A stretch of 64,000 bases of DNA from Xylaria sp. FL1777. Lineage: Eukaryota > Ascomycota > Sordariomycetes > Xylariales > Xylariaceae. How positions within the stretch are numbered: the first letter of the stretch is position 1; every line of letters begins with the position of its first letter. The notes below the pieces were generated by a model. It was not told where the DNA came from. It saw only the letters and a program-made list of their open reading frames with translations, and searched no databases. Shown in pieces: positions 34,950 through 46,426 of the stretch. The DNA lies in NCBI GenBank assembly GCA_022578965.1, contig MU400518.1, forward strand, positions 372,001 to 436,000, written 5' to 3'. Both the position numbers and the translations under genes were made by a program.

Positions 34950-36772
34950 TCACGACGCATTGGTCGATTCTCTGCCAACCGCGGGTTGGATTATCGCTGT
35001 CATGCCTAAGATCTGACTGTCTTGGTTAAGAGCCACGGCACGCATGAAAGGTTGATCAAGTTCTAGGAGAATCTCTGTTTCAAACCCAGCCCGTGGAACC
35101 ATGATTGCGGATTTTGTGACGCTGTTGTAATATTCTCCTACGAGCTTCACCAAGCCGAGGGTCAGCACCCAGTCACCTCATTTACACGTCAACCAGCGTA
35201 TCACTCACCAGCTGCCATTTGGTGACCTCGGTCGCCCCATTCCAGCTGACGTAGACTCTGAACTGACCGTCCGTCTCAGCTTTGAGCGCCGCGATCTGGG
35301 GTTCCCAAGTCGGATACGCTTTCCAATTCATTTTGAAGGCTCGGTAATTGATAGGATAACCATTTTCTGGACTCCAGAGATTGAATTGAACATCGAGAAC
35401 GCACTCTCCTAAGGGCGTACTGCGAGAGTCAAGGTGTCAGATAGAAATAATGCTCATGGTGAAGTGTTGGGTCGTCCTTAAGGGTTAAGGATGCGCGAGT
35501 AACACTTTGTTAAGATGGAAAAGAAAAGATTCAAAAAAATGCGCACTGCTCTGTGAATGTTGGATTCGCACCCCAGCCTATGAACACATTACCGCCTCGC
35601 AAGGTCTGGTAGCTGCCCTCGAATCCGCTGACCAAGCTCTCTGGATGATAGAACTCTGATATAAGCCGTGCGGTATAATACTCATAATCAAGCTCTACGT
35701 GCTTCCCCCGCGAGCAATTCAACGTGCACCCGATTGCACTAGAGAGGTTGTGGTTGTCAAACATGGTGAGTTGTGTACGGGCACCATCGTTAAACCGAGC
35801 ATGATGCTGCCAGGCGAAGTCTGTTGCGTTGCCCGCTGATGCGTCGATAAAATCGTTGTTCTTGCCGCCAAGGGTCCAGCTGATATTGCCACTTTCCCTG
35901 TCCACGAATATAATGCTGTGCGTATGCCGAGCTGAAATCAAGAAATTTCCCTCTATAGTCTTATTCAGACCACGCCAGTGAGCGAAGATTATCGACGATG
36001 GGGACATGGCGAAGAAACATAGCACACTCACTCTTTCAACGCTGTTCATGTGGATATAATCATAACCCCCTGAGCCGTGCTTGTATTCCATGTACGAATC
36101 TGATAGTTCATAGTGATCGGATCCCCGCCACATCCAAAGCAACTTGTCCGTCTCTATGTCGATCTCCTGAATTATGTTGTCTAAGACTTTCCCGTCCTCA
36201 GGGCCACCCACTGCTGTTAGGTTAAAGGGGATAATTTCTTTCAGAATTACTACAGCAGAGCCATCAGCGGTGAGCTGGCACTCATGAATTCCCATGGATG
36301 ACTCTTTGGGACCATGTGATGAGACATTGTATGCTAATGTATACGTGGAATCGTATAATAGACAATTCGTTGATAGATCCCCTCCTACCTTACCAGCTTC
36401 AAGGAAGACGAGATAGTCCTTGCCGTTGAATTGACCAATGTGGGCATTGTGTACGACAGACCAGCGAGGCTCGCTGTATACTAGACTGAGGTCGTCGGCT
36501 CGGTAGATAACTGGCCCTGCCCTATTACCGTCAACAGGGCTATCAAGGGTGAGGAAGATATAGGACGCGTTATCGGTTTTGATTGGGTCCCAGTGATTGA
36601 CTAGCAAAAGAGGAGAAGCAATGTCGGTAGAGTGGTAATATTGGTGAGGACTAGGACCGTATCTTCCACCGTTATACCCCTCTGAATCAAAAATTAAGTT
36701 TGCGTCTGCTATCGCTTGTTGTATTATGACGCCAGTAGCGACGACGGCGATGGCAACAATGAGACGCTGCAT
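34950..36772 (-). CDS. Secreted arylsulfotransferase (ASST)-family protein
   Basis: Read on the minus strand: exons 36032-36772, 35547-35959, 35209-35419 and 34950-35144 join to 519 residues. It begins with a signal peptide (MQRLIVAIAVVATGVIIQQA). The body matches the fungal ASST family, a six-bladed propeller: YGPSPHQYYHSTDIASP near the N-terminus, HECQLTADGSAVV, the block GNFLISARHTHSIIFVDRES, WTLGGKNNDF, FAWQHHARF, MFDNHN and NVFIGWGANPTFTEH. The His residues of the HTH and QHH blocks are the ones usually linked to catalysis in bacterial ASSTs. Fungal members have no proven reaction, so sulfotransfer from a phenolic sulfate is only a family-level suggestion. The first intron (72 nt) is a multiple of three without a stop, so it is also open when unspliced. 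I place it by the expected VER-TIEGNF join. The last acceptor is the least certain junction. Confidence 0.87.
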
Positions 36773-38670
36773 CGTGTAACAACGGAGATATTGTCAAATT
36801 TCTAGCATTAAAAGCATCAAGAAATCAGAGATTATCGAACACAACGAGGAATATTGTGTTTTATATATTCATGGTATATGTAAATTTTGGGTTACAAACC
36901 ATGGCATAACCTGCTACAGACCTATAATCTGGCGCTTTCATGAACTCCCATTCTAGTCTCATGCTATAGTCACCAGGCGCAACTCTTCGGGGGAAAATTA
37001 CTCAAGGTAGACATGTGTTCCATGAAGAGACGATGGCTTAACCACAATCTATCTAGACCCGGACTTCGCGAGAGGGACGGTTATACAGTAGTACGACTAC
37101 GTCATTTCAATACATTAACTGTGACATCAAATTTACCCTCCTCTCGAAATACTGAATTAAACATCTTGCAAAGTTGATTCAAAAATTTACATAGTACGTA
37201 TTTAGTTTCAATGAGAAGGCATATTCTAGTTCTGTTCAGGGGCGATGTCCTACGCAATAGCCATTAATACCAAGTGCTTTGGCTCTATTCCTAAATTCAG
37301 AAGTTAGATAGAAATGTCACCTAATTGTGATTTGTTCCTTGGTATACAAGACTAAATCTCGTAAGGTTGTACTGCTGTCTCAGAGGTGTACGACACTATG
37401 TTATACCGGACTGTACGATAGTAATCGCCCAGTTATATCAAGCTACAGTAGCAGAACTGTTCGTGACTGGCTTGGACAGGTTATAGGCAGACTGTGTAAT
37501 TGGTTGCACACGACTGGCGAACTAACAACCCTACACAACAGTTGATCCCGCAGCCAAGGAACACAGGAACCATCTTCTCAGCCAGTCGAGTGACAAATCA
37601 TGGTAATTCAGACCTCATCATCGAGAAGTTGAATTCCGGATCTGAACGCCCAGCCAAGGCTTCTGCTTCTGCACCCAGCGATGTGCTATAGTTGGTACGA
37701 TGAACCGCCAATGTTGTAAACAAACGAATTAATTACCGGTGGACAGGTAGACTGGTATTCTGGACTGCTGCCCCTGCATGGCACACCACGAAGCAGTGTT
37801 GTTTGGTAGCCGGGAGGCGTCCGCCACGCATGTCTAATCTAAGTGCGTACCTAGGAAGTAGTTACACTACATGCGCTACACTAGTTGTTCCACGTCGCGG
37901 CAAGGCGTGTTCTCATGACCTCGCGCACAGTGTTCCACAGACTGTGCACCACATCAATGTCACGATGTCAGGTTGTCAAGACAAAATATGAATACTGACT
38001 GATCTCGGTGCGCTAATGAAGGCTACGAAATCGAGGGACTCATCACTGTCCGCGAAACTTAGCCTCATAGAGACGCCCGACCTTCTGGCCCGAGTTTCCG
38101 GCCCGACCACTAGACTGCTGGGCCGACTCCAACATCTACACTAAACTGCCTCAGTAGACAATGTATTTCGGATTCTGTGGTCTAGAACTCGGACTGCCGA
38201 GTTCACTTGAGCAACCAGTACCAGATAGACAGCTATAGATGAGATGCATAAAGATGATGACGACGACTGGGCGGAGTTTACGGTATATCCATCTACTGTA
38301 TAATGGGAATCTCTGGAGATCAATACCAATTTGGACGCGACTTTGGCTGTACATTCTGTCACGATATTCATTTATATTAGCCCTTTCGTTATTCACATAA
38401 TCATTAATGTCATAGGTAGTGCACATCTCAATAGCAGGTTCTAGATGAGTGGACTATATATGGACTTGATGTTGTCAGCTGAGTCAACGTCGAAAGAAAC
38501 TTAAATAGCTCCCTGGCTAGCTACGCATGGTTGGGTATCTTAGGTAATGGATGTATGAATCGTGCAAGCCTCTCTTACATTTACATGTCCATACTCTACT
38601 ATACAAAGTGCTCCGATTTGTTTGCCAAGCCATGTAATAAACTAAGAGTAATACTAACAGCTACGCATAC

Positions 38671-38711
38671 ACTATCTACTTATCTAGTGCACTGTAGTGT
38701 AGGTAGATAGT
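38671..38711. repeat. Imperfect inverted repeat
   Basis: ACTATCTACTTATCTAGTGC pairs imperfectly with the following GTAGTGTAGGTAGATAGT, making a possible short hairpin. It belongs to the same TAGGTA/TAGTGTA word class common in this genome's spacers. Confidence 0.6.
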
Positions 38712-39026
38712 CTGTACGCTAGGAGTACACAATGCATGTATGACAGCGCATCCACTATGATGGAAACTGTGAGGAAGTGTTGCTTTGGATAACCCTGCCA
38801 ACTTACAGTAGGGAACACTATTGTACCTAAATACCTAAGTACCTAACGTAGCATAAAGTAAGTGATAGGACAATTCCTCATCTCGCTCTACGATCGCCTG
38901 GACTAGAGCTATTAAGAGGTCGTTTACTAGCATTGCGAGTACCTAGCTAGAGCCCTACCTAAATCCTGTAATAGCGCCGTAGTAGTTGGTAGCACACATA
39001 TATGTACAGTTACCCCATATGTGTTC

Positions 39027-39057
39027 TAGGTAGGTATTAGGTAGGTATTAGGTAGGA
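39027..39057. repeat. 11-bp tandem repeat (TAGGTAGGTAT, nearly 3 copies)
   Basis: Two exact copies of TAGGTAGGTAT and a third, partial one. Intergenic, with no associated gene. Confidence 0.9.
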
Positions 39058-40318
39058 TTGATGGTTATGTTAGATATGTCTGTATACCTCTATGCATACA
39101 GATAATAATAGGTAGCTGAGGTACGCTATCTATGTGCGCTGACTGTTGCGGTCGTGTTTACATAATACACTTTAATGCCGCTATAGGTTAGTAAACTATG
39201 TAAACGCATACTAAAAGTCAACCATCAAAGCATTAAATAAGCTGCATTCAATTAGGAATAAAAGTAGTAGAGCTGGCGCCAAGAAAGTTCAGATAAGCAG
39301 GATGTAGACGCTGTCATGTAGGTTGATCCAACTCCCACGTTTGAGCTTAGCTGAGATCAAGGTTGTGGTTTTGGGGATCTTCGGGCTCATGAACCTGTAG
39401 ATTGGGCTTGCGACCTCTCGTCCGGTTCATACCGAGATTGGTGTAAAAGTAGCGACGTCCGTACCTGAACAACATTGGCTGGCAACCCTCAACAAGACCG
39501 GCCGCAGGGTAGGTCCCATCAGCCGGCGGTATTGCATCATATATTGCATAGTATGATGTAAGTCATCTCAGGTGCCGCTACATCGCTGTACTTTTAGACG
39601 ACTTCGCGACTAAAGAAACAACATGTGTTGAAGTACATGGGTCGGTGTTGAGCACTAAATCACGTAGTAGAGTAGTTGCAATCCGCAAGGCTGAAGCCAC
39701 GAGAGACGAATAGCTGAAAAGAGAAAATAACAAGGAAAATAAATAAGTTATTGACGATATCCTTTTTGTATTATGTGTGCCTGCAGTAGGTAGTTTACAT
39801 GGTGGAGTGTACAGCACCCCTTCGTGGGGCAAGAACAAAGCCGTGCCAGCGGGCACTGCCATACTGTCTGACGTAGCGGGAAGGTCGAGCAGCGGGTCTA
39901 AACAAGCCTTGCCTGAACGAGGTCATCCCACACTTGCTCCATATCCAATATCCATCCTCCTACTACCTATTCTGTAACGAAATCCACGCAGAGACGCATC
40001 ACACCACACGTCTCCAATACTACCATACTACCATACACCAACCCACTACCTACCTACCTAGATCGTCTCCTCGATCACCACCACCATCCACTTTGTCAAA
40101 TCCAATAACCACTCCAGATCCCATCGCCGAGCGCCCTATCCGCTACACAGAGCCAGCATCCCCCGAGTCGTCGCCCGGCGGCGCCACGTGCACCACTGCT
40201 CTGTCCCGTCCCGTTCTGCCCACTAAGAGAGACTTCCTCTGTCCAGCGAATGCCGAAGATACGAGACGGTAGTCAGCACCGGTCCCGGCTATCCTCCTCG
40301 GGGGCTTTCTGATGAGGC

Positions 40319-43300
40319 ATGCCAATCCTCAATCCTCCCACAACCCCGAGCCAACTATGCGACTACTACCCTTCTCGCTCTCATGACGAGGATGTCGCCA
40401 CGACCTCAGAAGACGACGAAACGCCGTCTACGTTTTTGGCTGGAATATCTCACTGGCGCCGCAGGACCCCATCTCTTTCTGTGACGCCGCATTTTGATCC
40501 CTCCGTTACTGCGTTGTCTTTGGAATCTGTACCTGCTGACACGGCGAGCTTGCAACTGCGTGGGGGCGGACTCGAGGCGAGTGAGCCCGAGTCGTCCTCT
40601 CCATCTACCACTCGAAAAGATCCAGGAGGTAGAGATGTGGGACCTTACGATATATCGCCAGCGAGCATGCGCTCAGGGCAAAAGAGCAAGAACGTCATGG
40701 CGACACAGCAATCTATTAAAGATTACCGTGCTAAACTCGCCCGGGACATGGAAAGAAAGACCCAGAGCTCACCAGCAGAGAACTTTGAGAACGTACGCGT
40801 ATCTCCAACTCGAGAAGATCTGTCTAGCTCTGCAAGCGCGGCTTCCGACCTGCCTACTGCATCTACCGAGTCAAACAAGACTGTCCGTGGGGGTGCGACG
40901 CCAGGGTTTGCAGCAAGGACGCCATCGTACCCTTTCCCTCGTATGAACACGCCGGGTTTTCGTCCCTCTGTTCTACAGAATCACTTCCCTCTTTTTGGGG
41001 GGCGAGTTCTTTACGACCAACTCACATCGGACCCGTCCACCCCCGCCTCTGCCATGACCTTTCTTCCTCCTGGTTGCACTCCATTTTCTGAAGATCCTAA
41101 CTACCCAACTCCTAACCTTTATGAACTTTCATTGATGCTCTCGGCTGAACCTGGCCTAAACGGTTGGTGGAACACGGTTGTCCAAATTATGACGGAAATC
41201 TATAAAGCCGAAAGAATCACATTATCGGTACCTGCTGACGCTACAGATGTTGACAATGTCCCATGGGGCCAGAAGGCTACGTACAATGCCCAAATGGAAG
41301 ATGATTTCAGCATGGGCTACATGGCAAGGGGCAGTAGCTTAGCCGCGAATAGCGCCGAGGATGGGACCGACATACCATCTACGATAGAGTCTGTTCGGGG
41401 AAGTGAAACTCCTCTTCGCCCAGTTATTCAAAGTCGCCATTCGTTCACCGCTTATGAAGAAAAGAAAGAATCACGTAGAACACAACTAAGCGAAGCAGCA
41501 GCTTCACCGACTCCTCGTCGACCAGGTCTCGCTTCCAGAAGTAAGAGCCATTTTCCAGGTGCCGATCGTGGTGGTATGGCTGCCTCGCACACAACTTTAA
41601 ATCAGCAGGCATTAGAGGAGCATGATGCGGTTGAAGAGAAACAGCCCCTTCCCAGCTGGGAGGCAACTATAGAATCCGAAAGGGCGTTAAAAGGCCGGGT
41701 GCTATCTGTCCTACAGGCTCTTGACCTTGACGCCGATCCTCTCATCGACCATAACGGTATCACGAGAGTTATAGAACGGGGAAAGGTTATTGCCTTGACT
41801 CGTACCTATCCCTACCTCGACCCCGGAACAGGTGAGCAGCCAATGAGGACCAAAAGTCCCAAGCTGTCATCACAAGATTCCAAGATAAAAAGTTCTGCTA
41901 AGCAAATGAAGTCGGACTCTTCAACCAACTTGTCATCGTTACTTGCCAATGCCAGTGTGCCACTAGCAAGGGGGAAAAGTAAGAAGTCCACGGCGCCTGA
42001 TAAATCTAAGATCCCGCATTTCTATTCTGTCATCGACGACGAACCGCCTCGCCCTCCAACGCCAAAATACGAAGAGTTTGAACAGGCTCCTCCTTCACCT
42101 TGGTCACAATCACCTGCCCCATCTCCTGCAGTTCGACCAGACCCCTCGGAAAATCCTTTCTTCGCTGACGCCGCCGTGCTTGACGAGGGTTCTTTCAATC
42201 CCGGCCCTAGTCCACATGACTATACATCCATCCAACCCCCTGAGACCATTGGTATCGACAATTCTTGGACAGTTCTCCATATCCCTCTAAACCATATCCT
42301 GCTCTCGAGATCGCCTCAAAGGTTTAAACTAGATCCGTCTGTGCTTGAACAGAGGACTAACCTACGGGCAAAGCATGAAGCTATTCCGTCTCCTTGGTCT
42401 CTACCAGAAGAGTCTCCCCGGAAGCATCAGCAACCCCCTATTGCGATATTATCAATACTTAGCCCTGTTATACCGTATCCATCAAACCTACGATATTCTC
42501 TTGAGCATCTAGCTCCTCATCTAGCAACATCCTTTTCACTATGTCGTCATTATTCAAATCTTGAGACTGAAGTCATGGGCCTATCTCGGAAGCGACCCTC
42601 GAATACTGGCTTCGGTGCCATTGGCCCGGATGGTAGGCCGATGGCTAACCTAAGCACTCTTGGTCCCCTTGGATTGTCCCCTGAGGACATTTCTCAACGA
42701 TCGATGGCTGGGAGTATCACTAGCCCCAGCGACTACTCAACACAGTCTCGGAGCATTACTGGGTCTCCTATGGGCACCCCACTATGGGAACCTGGATCAT
42801 TCGGTCTGGTTGTCGAGCGCCGTGCAACTGGAACTAGCCCTGGCTCAGCTGGAGGCGATAGTTACTTCAATCCAAAGCCAAGAGGAGGCACGCATGCTGA
42901 AACGCCATCGGGTGCTTCTAGCCATCGCACTTCTCGCAATCCCAAAGAAACTGCTGCTAATAGACAGCAACGACATTCAGTAAGCTTCCGTAAACAGCCT
43001 CAAGAGCCTGTTTCAACGAAAGACCACGAAGTCTCAGAGGCCATTGGCTACAGCACGACTACTGAGGATGACATCGTGCCTATGACTCGGCCACGGCATG
43101 TGTCTAAGGACTCATTTACATCGTTAGGCAAAAAGGAAGAACCTCGTGTAGTGCAAGACGGCAACGATTATCTAAAACGGCCGACAAACTCAGGAAACAC
43201 TGTGCAGAGCAGCCACAAACATACGAAACTACATTCGTATGGCGGTGATTTTTCTGCTACTTTCCAGTCATTGCCACCAAGCACTCCGTTGCTTTCGAAA

Positions 43301-46300
43301 CCTACTACATCGACACAAGTTCGGCCAGGGTCAGTGCCAACAACACAAGTCAGCATGAACCCACCGACAGACCGTTTGAAAGGTCTTATGCTTGATCTGT
43401 TGCCAGTGCAAGTATTTGTAGCGTGGCCTGTGACTGGAGAAATTGTATGGGTAAACTCTAGATATTTGACGTACAGGGGCCAAACCCTTGCAGACTTGAT
43501 TTCCGATCCCTGGGCTAGTTTTCACGAGGAGGACCGTGAAGATTATCTACGGACGTGGACCCATTCATTACGCACGGGAGAACAATTTGTCCATACGGTT
43601 CGACTACGTCGTTTTGATGGAGCATATCGCTGGCATCAAGCTCGTGCTGTCGCGTCACGTGATAAACGAGGTGTCATTGTGCAGTTTATCGGCTCGTACA
43701 TGGACATTCACGATCAAAAGGTCGCTGAATTCATGGCTCTGCGTCAAGCCGAGGTTGAAGCGTCAGAGGCGAAGCATCGTCTCCTAGCTAATTTGATTCC
43801 ACAAATTATTTTTACTGCCACGGAGAGCGATGGGATTACTTTTGCCAACGAGCAATGGCTGGCGTATACAGGGCAGAGCGATGACGGCCCTTTGGGAAAT
43901 GGATTCATGGACTTTGTTCATCCCGAAGACTTAGCACGATGTCGTGTACCGATCGACCGCAGCTTGAAAATGAAGGGAAAAAAGCCTACTGGCATATCCT
44001 CTTCTGCTACGCCTTCCCTCCCGACGGTCGTCATGGAGGCTCAATCCCCCCAAAGACCGTCAAACCCTCCTTTGAAAGCGTCGCAGGATGAATCGATAGC
44101 TAGTAATATTCGAAACTCTAGTCTTCCGAACGCCGATCTCAGTGAATTAGCCAAGAAAGGCATCATCAAAGTTACGACGGATACCAATGGCCGTCTTTCG
44201 TATACAACTGAGCTGCGTTTGAGGTCTAAAACAGGCGAATACCGATGGCATTTGATCCGATGTGTCGAGATCGATGATGTTGGATTTGGTAGTGGGCCAA
44301 GCTCATACTTTGGCTCAGCGACTGATATAAATGATCACAAGCTGCTAGAGGCGAAACTAAAAGAGGCCATGGAGTCAAAGGGCCGATTCCTAAGTAATAT
44401 GTCTCACGAAATTCGAACACCTTTGATCGGTATATCAGGGATGGTGAGCTTTTTGCAGGATACGACGCTAAGCGAGGAACAAAGGGATTTCACAAACACA
44501 ATTCAGACGAGCGCCAACAGTCTCCTCATGATTATCAACGATATCCTTGACCTTTCTAAGGTCGACGCTGGCATGATGAAACTCAAATTCGAGTGGTTCC
44601 ATACAAGATCTCTAATCGAAGATGTCAACGAGCTAGTCTCCACAATGGCAATCGCGAAGCGGCTTGAACTCAACTATATAGTGGAAGAAAATGTTCCTGC
44701 CTGGGTCAAAGGTGACAAATTTCGAATACGTCAAGTTCTCCTCAATGTTATCGGTAATGCTATCAAGTTTACGACCGAAGGCGAGGTCTTCAGCCGGTGC
44801 CGCGTCTATACGGACTACACCGGTGAGCTTGGCGAGAACCAGATCATGTTAGAATACTCTGTGATCGACACTGGCCGAGGTTTTTCCAAGGAGGAAGCTG
44901 GTCTAATTTTCAAGCCTTTTAGCCAGATTGATGGTAGTAGTACACGGCAACATGGAGGCAGTGGCCTTGGCCTTGTAATCTCTCGACAGCTTGTAGAACT
45001 TCACGGAGGTCAAATGGATGGCACTGCGGTGCCAGGGAAGGGGTCGACCTTTACTTTCACAGCTAGATTTGATTTACCAAATGCGGCTGATCACCCTGAC
45101 GTAACCAGCACTCCACCCATGGGGGCAACAGCAAGACCACCAGGGGAACACAACGCCATACATGCCATTAGGCCACTTATGCTTCAGAAAACACTAGACC
45201 AACCGATGGCTGCTAGTCCTAGCCCGGATGCCGAAGTTGCCTCTCCCGCATTCGCATCATCTGGCAGCTCTGATCCTTCGGTACGATCTGTGCATACTCA
45301 GAACACTACTACGTCATCAGTCTCCTCCGTTAATGTTGGTCTTGCGCATTTCAGTGAGGCGGCAAAGGCGAGCGGGCAGGATCTGTCTCAAATGAAGTTC
45401 GAAATGCCAATTGGAAGGCTCTCGCTTCAGACGCTCCCCAACCCCGACGGTGCTGACACTCCATCGGCCCTCGAACGGCCTCGGCTACCGATGTATTCAA
45501 TCCTCATTATTTGCCCCCAGAAGTATAGCAGAGAAGCTATCACAAAACATATAGAAACGACATTGCCCAAAGATGTGCCGGGCCAAATCACAGTCTCATC
45601 CAGCCTTTTAGAGGCTCAACATATGATTGGTGGACATGAATCCGTTACGTTCACACATGTTGTTGTCAATCTCGGTTCTGCTGAAGCGATTGTAGACGTC
45701 ACAACCCAGATTGCGGCAGCTTCGGGAGGCAAGACAACTACGTTGATCATGTCCGATTCCTTGCAGAGGCAGGCTGTTCTCGACCTTGCCTCTAAAACTG
45801 GCCATCCTCAACTCCTAGCGGACGAGCACATTATATTTGTACACAAGCCCGTAAAGCCATCACGGTTCGCTGTCTTTTTTGATCCAGGTAGAGAGCGCGA
45901 CGTAAGCACTGATCTCAACCGCTCAAGTGCAGCACAGATGGTCGAGTCACAAAAACAAAGCTATCTGGACGTGGAAAAGCGAATAGGTGACAAAGGCGTC
46001 AGGGTTCTATTGGTTGAAGACAATCCGGTCAACCAAAAGGTGCTTTCTCGATATCTGAAAAAGGTAGGGATCGAGGCGGACATTGCTGCCGACGGCATGG
46101 AGGCAACGGAAAAAGTGTTTACGCGCCCCCCAAAGCACTACTCTCTTATCTTGGTAAGTCGCTGAAGAATTCTAAACATAGTGCGGCTTACGCTAATTAA
46201 GTCCTAGTGTGATCTTCATATGCCTCGCAAGGACGGCTACCAGACGTGCCAAGAAATTCGACAGTGGGAAGAAGAGAACAATTACAGTCCTACGCCAGTC

Positions 46301-46426
46301 ATCGCGCTTTCGGCCAATGTAATGCCCGACGTGCAAGAAAAGTGTATAGCGGCCGGGTTCAATGACTTTGTCACGAAACCCGTGGACTTTGTCGATCTCA
46401 GTGCAGCGATGTCTAAACATTTCTAA
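40319..46426 (+). CDS. Hybrid histidine kinase (PAS-PAS-HisKA-HATPase-REC)
   Basis: A cytosolic two-component sensor that autophosphorylates on His and passes phosphate to its own receiver Asp, then through a phosphotransfer protein to regulators such as SSK1/SKN7. Exon 1 (40319-46153) and exon 2 (46208-46426) join to 2017 residues. The first ~1000 are Ser/Pro-rich with a conserved start (PTTPSQLCDYYPSRS). PAS domains lie at about 1025-1135 (WVNSRYLTYRGQ) and 1155-1340 (FANEQWLAYTGQ). The H-box is SHEIRTPL with His1363. The ATPase boxes are NVIGNAIKFT, DTGRGF and GSGLGL. The receiver begins at about 1895 (VLLVEDNPVNQKVL), has its phospho-Asp1947 in CDLHMPRKDGY, and its Lys in FVTKPVD. The single intron cuts the receiver one codon before the Cys-Asp. 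No membrane helix is seen. Among fungal kinase groups it resembles PAS-containing types such as Neurospora dcc-1. The stimulus is unknown; redox or light are possible for PAS. Confidence 0.95.

Larger units (their letters stand above)
36773..40318. other. 3.5-kb gene-poor spacer
   Basis: Upstream regions of the ASST-like gene and of the histidine kinase diverge here. No supported gene. It contains an imperfect inverted repeat at 38671-38711, a short tandem repeat at 39027-39057 and scattered CCTAGGTA words. The open frame 39934-40272 has protein-like composition and ends just before the kinase start (see findings). Confidence 0.5.

Noticed and set aside
40494..43787. Secondary frames inside the histidine kinase
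   Set aside because: Shadows of the long kinase frame without motifs.
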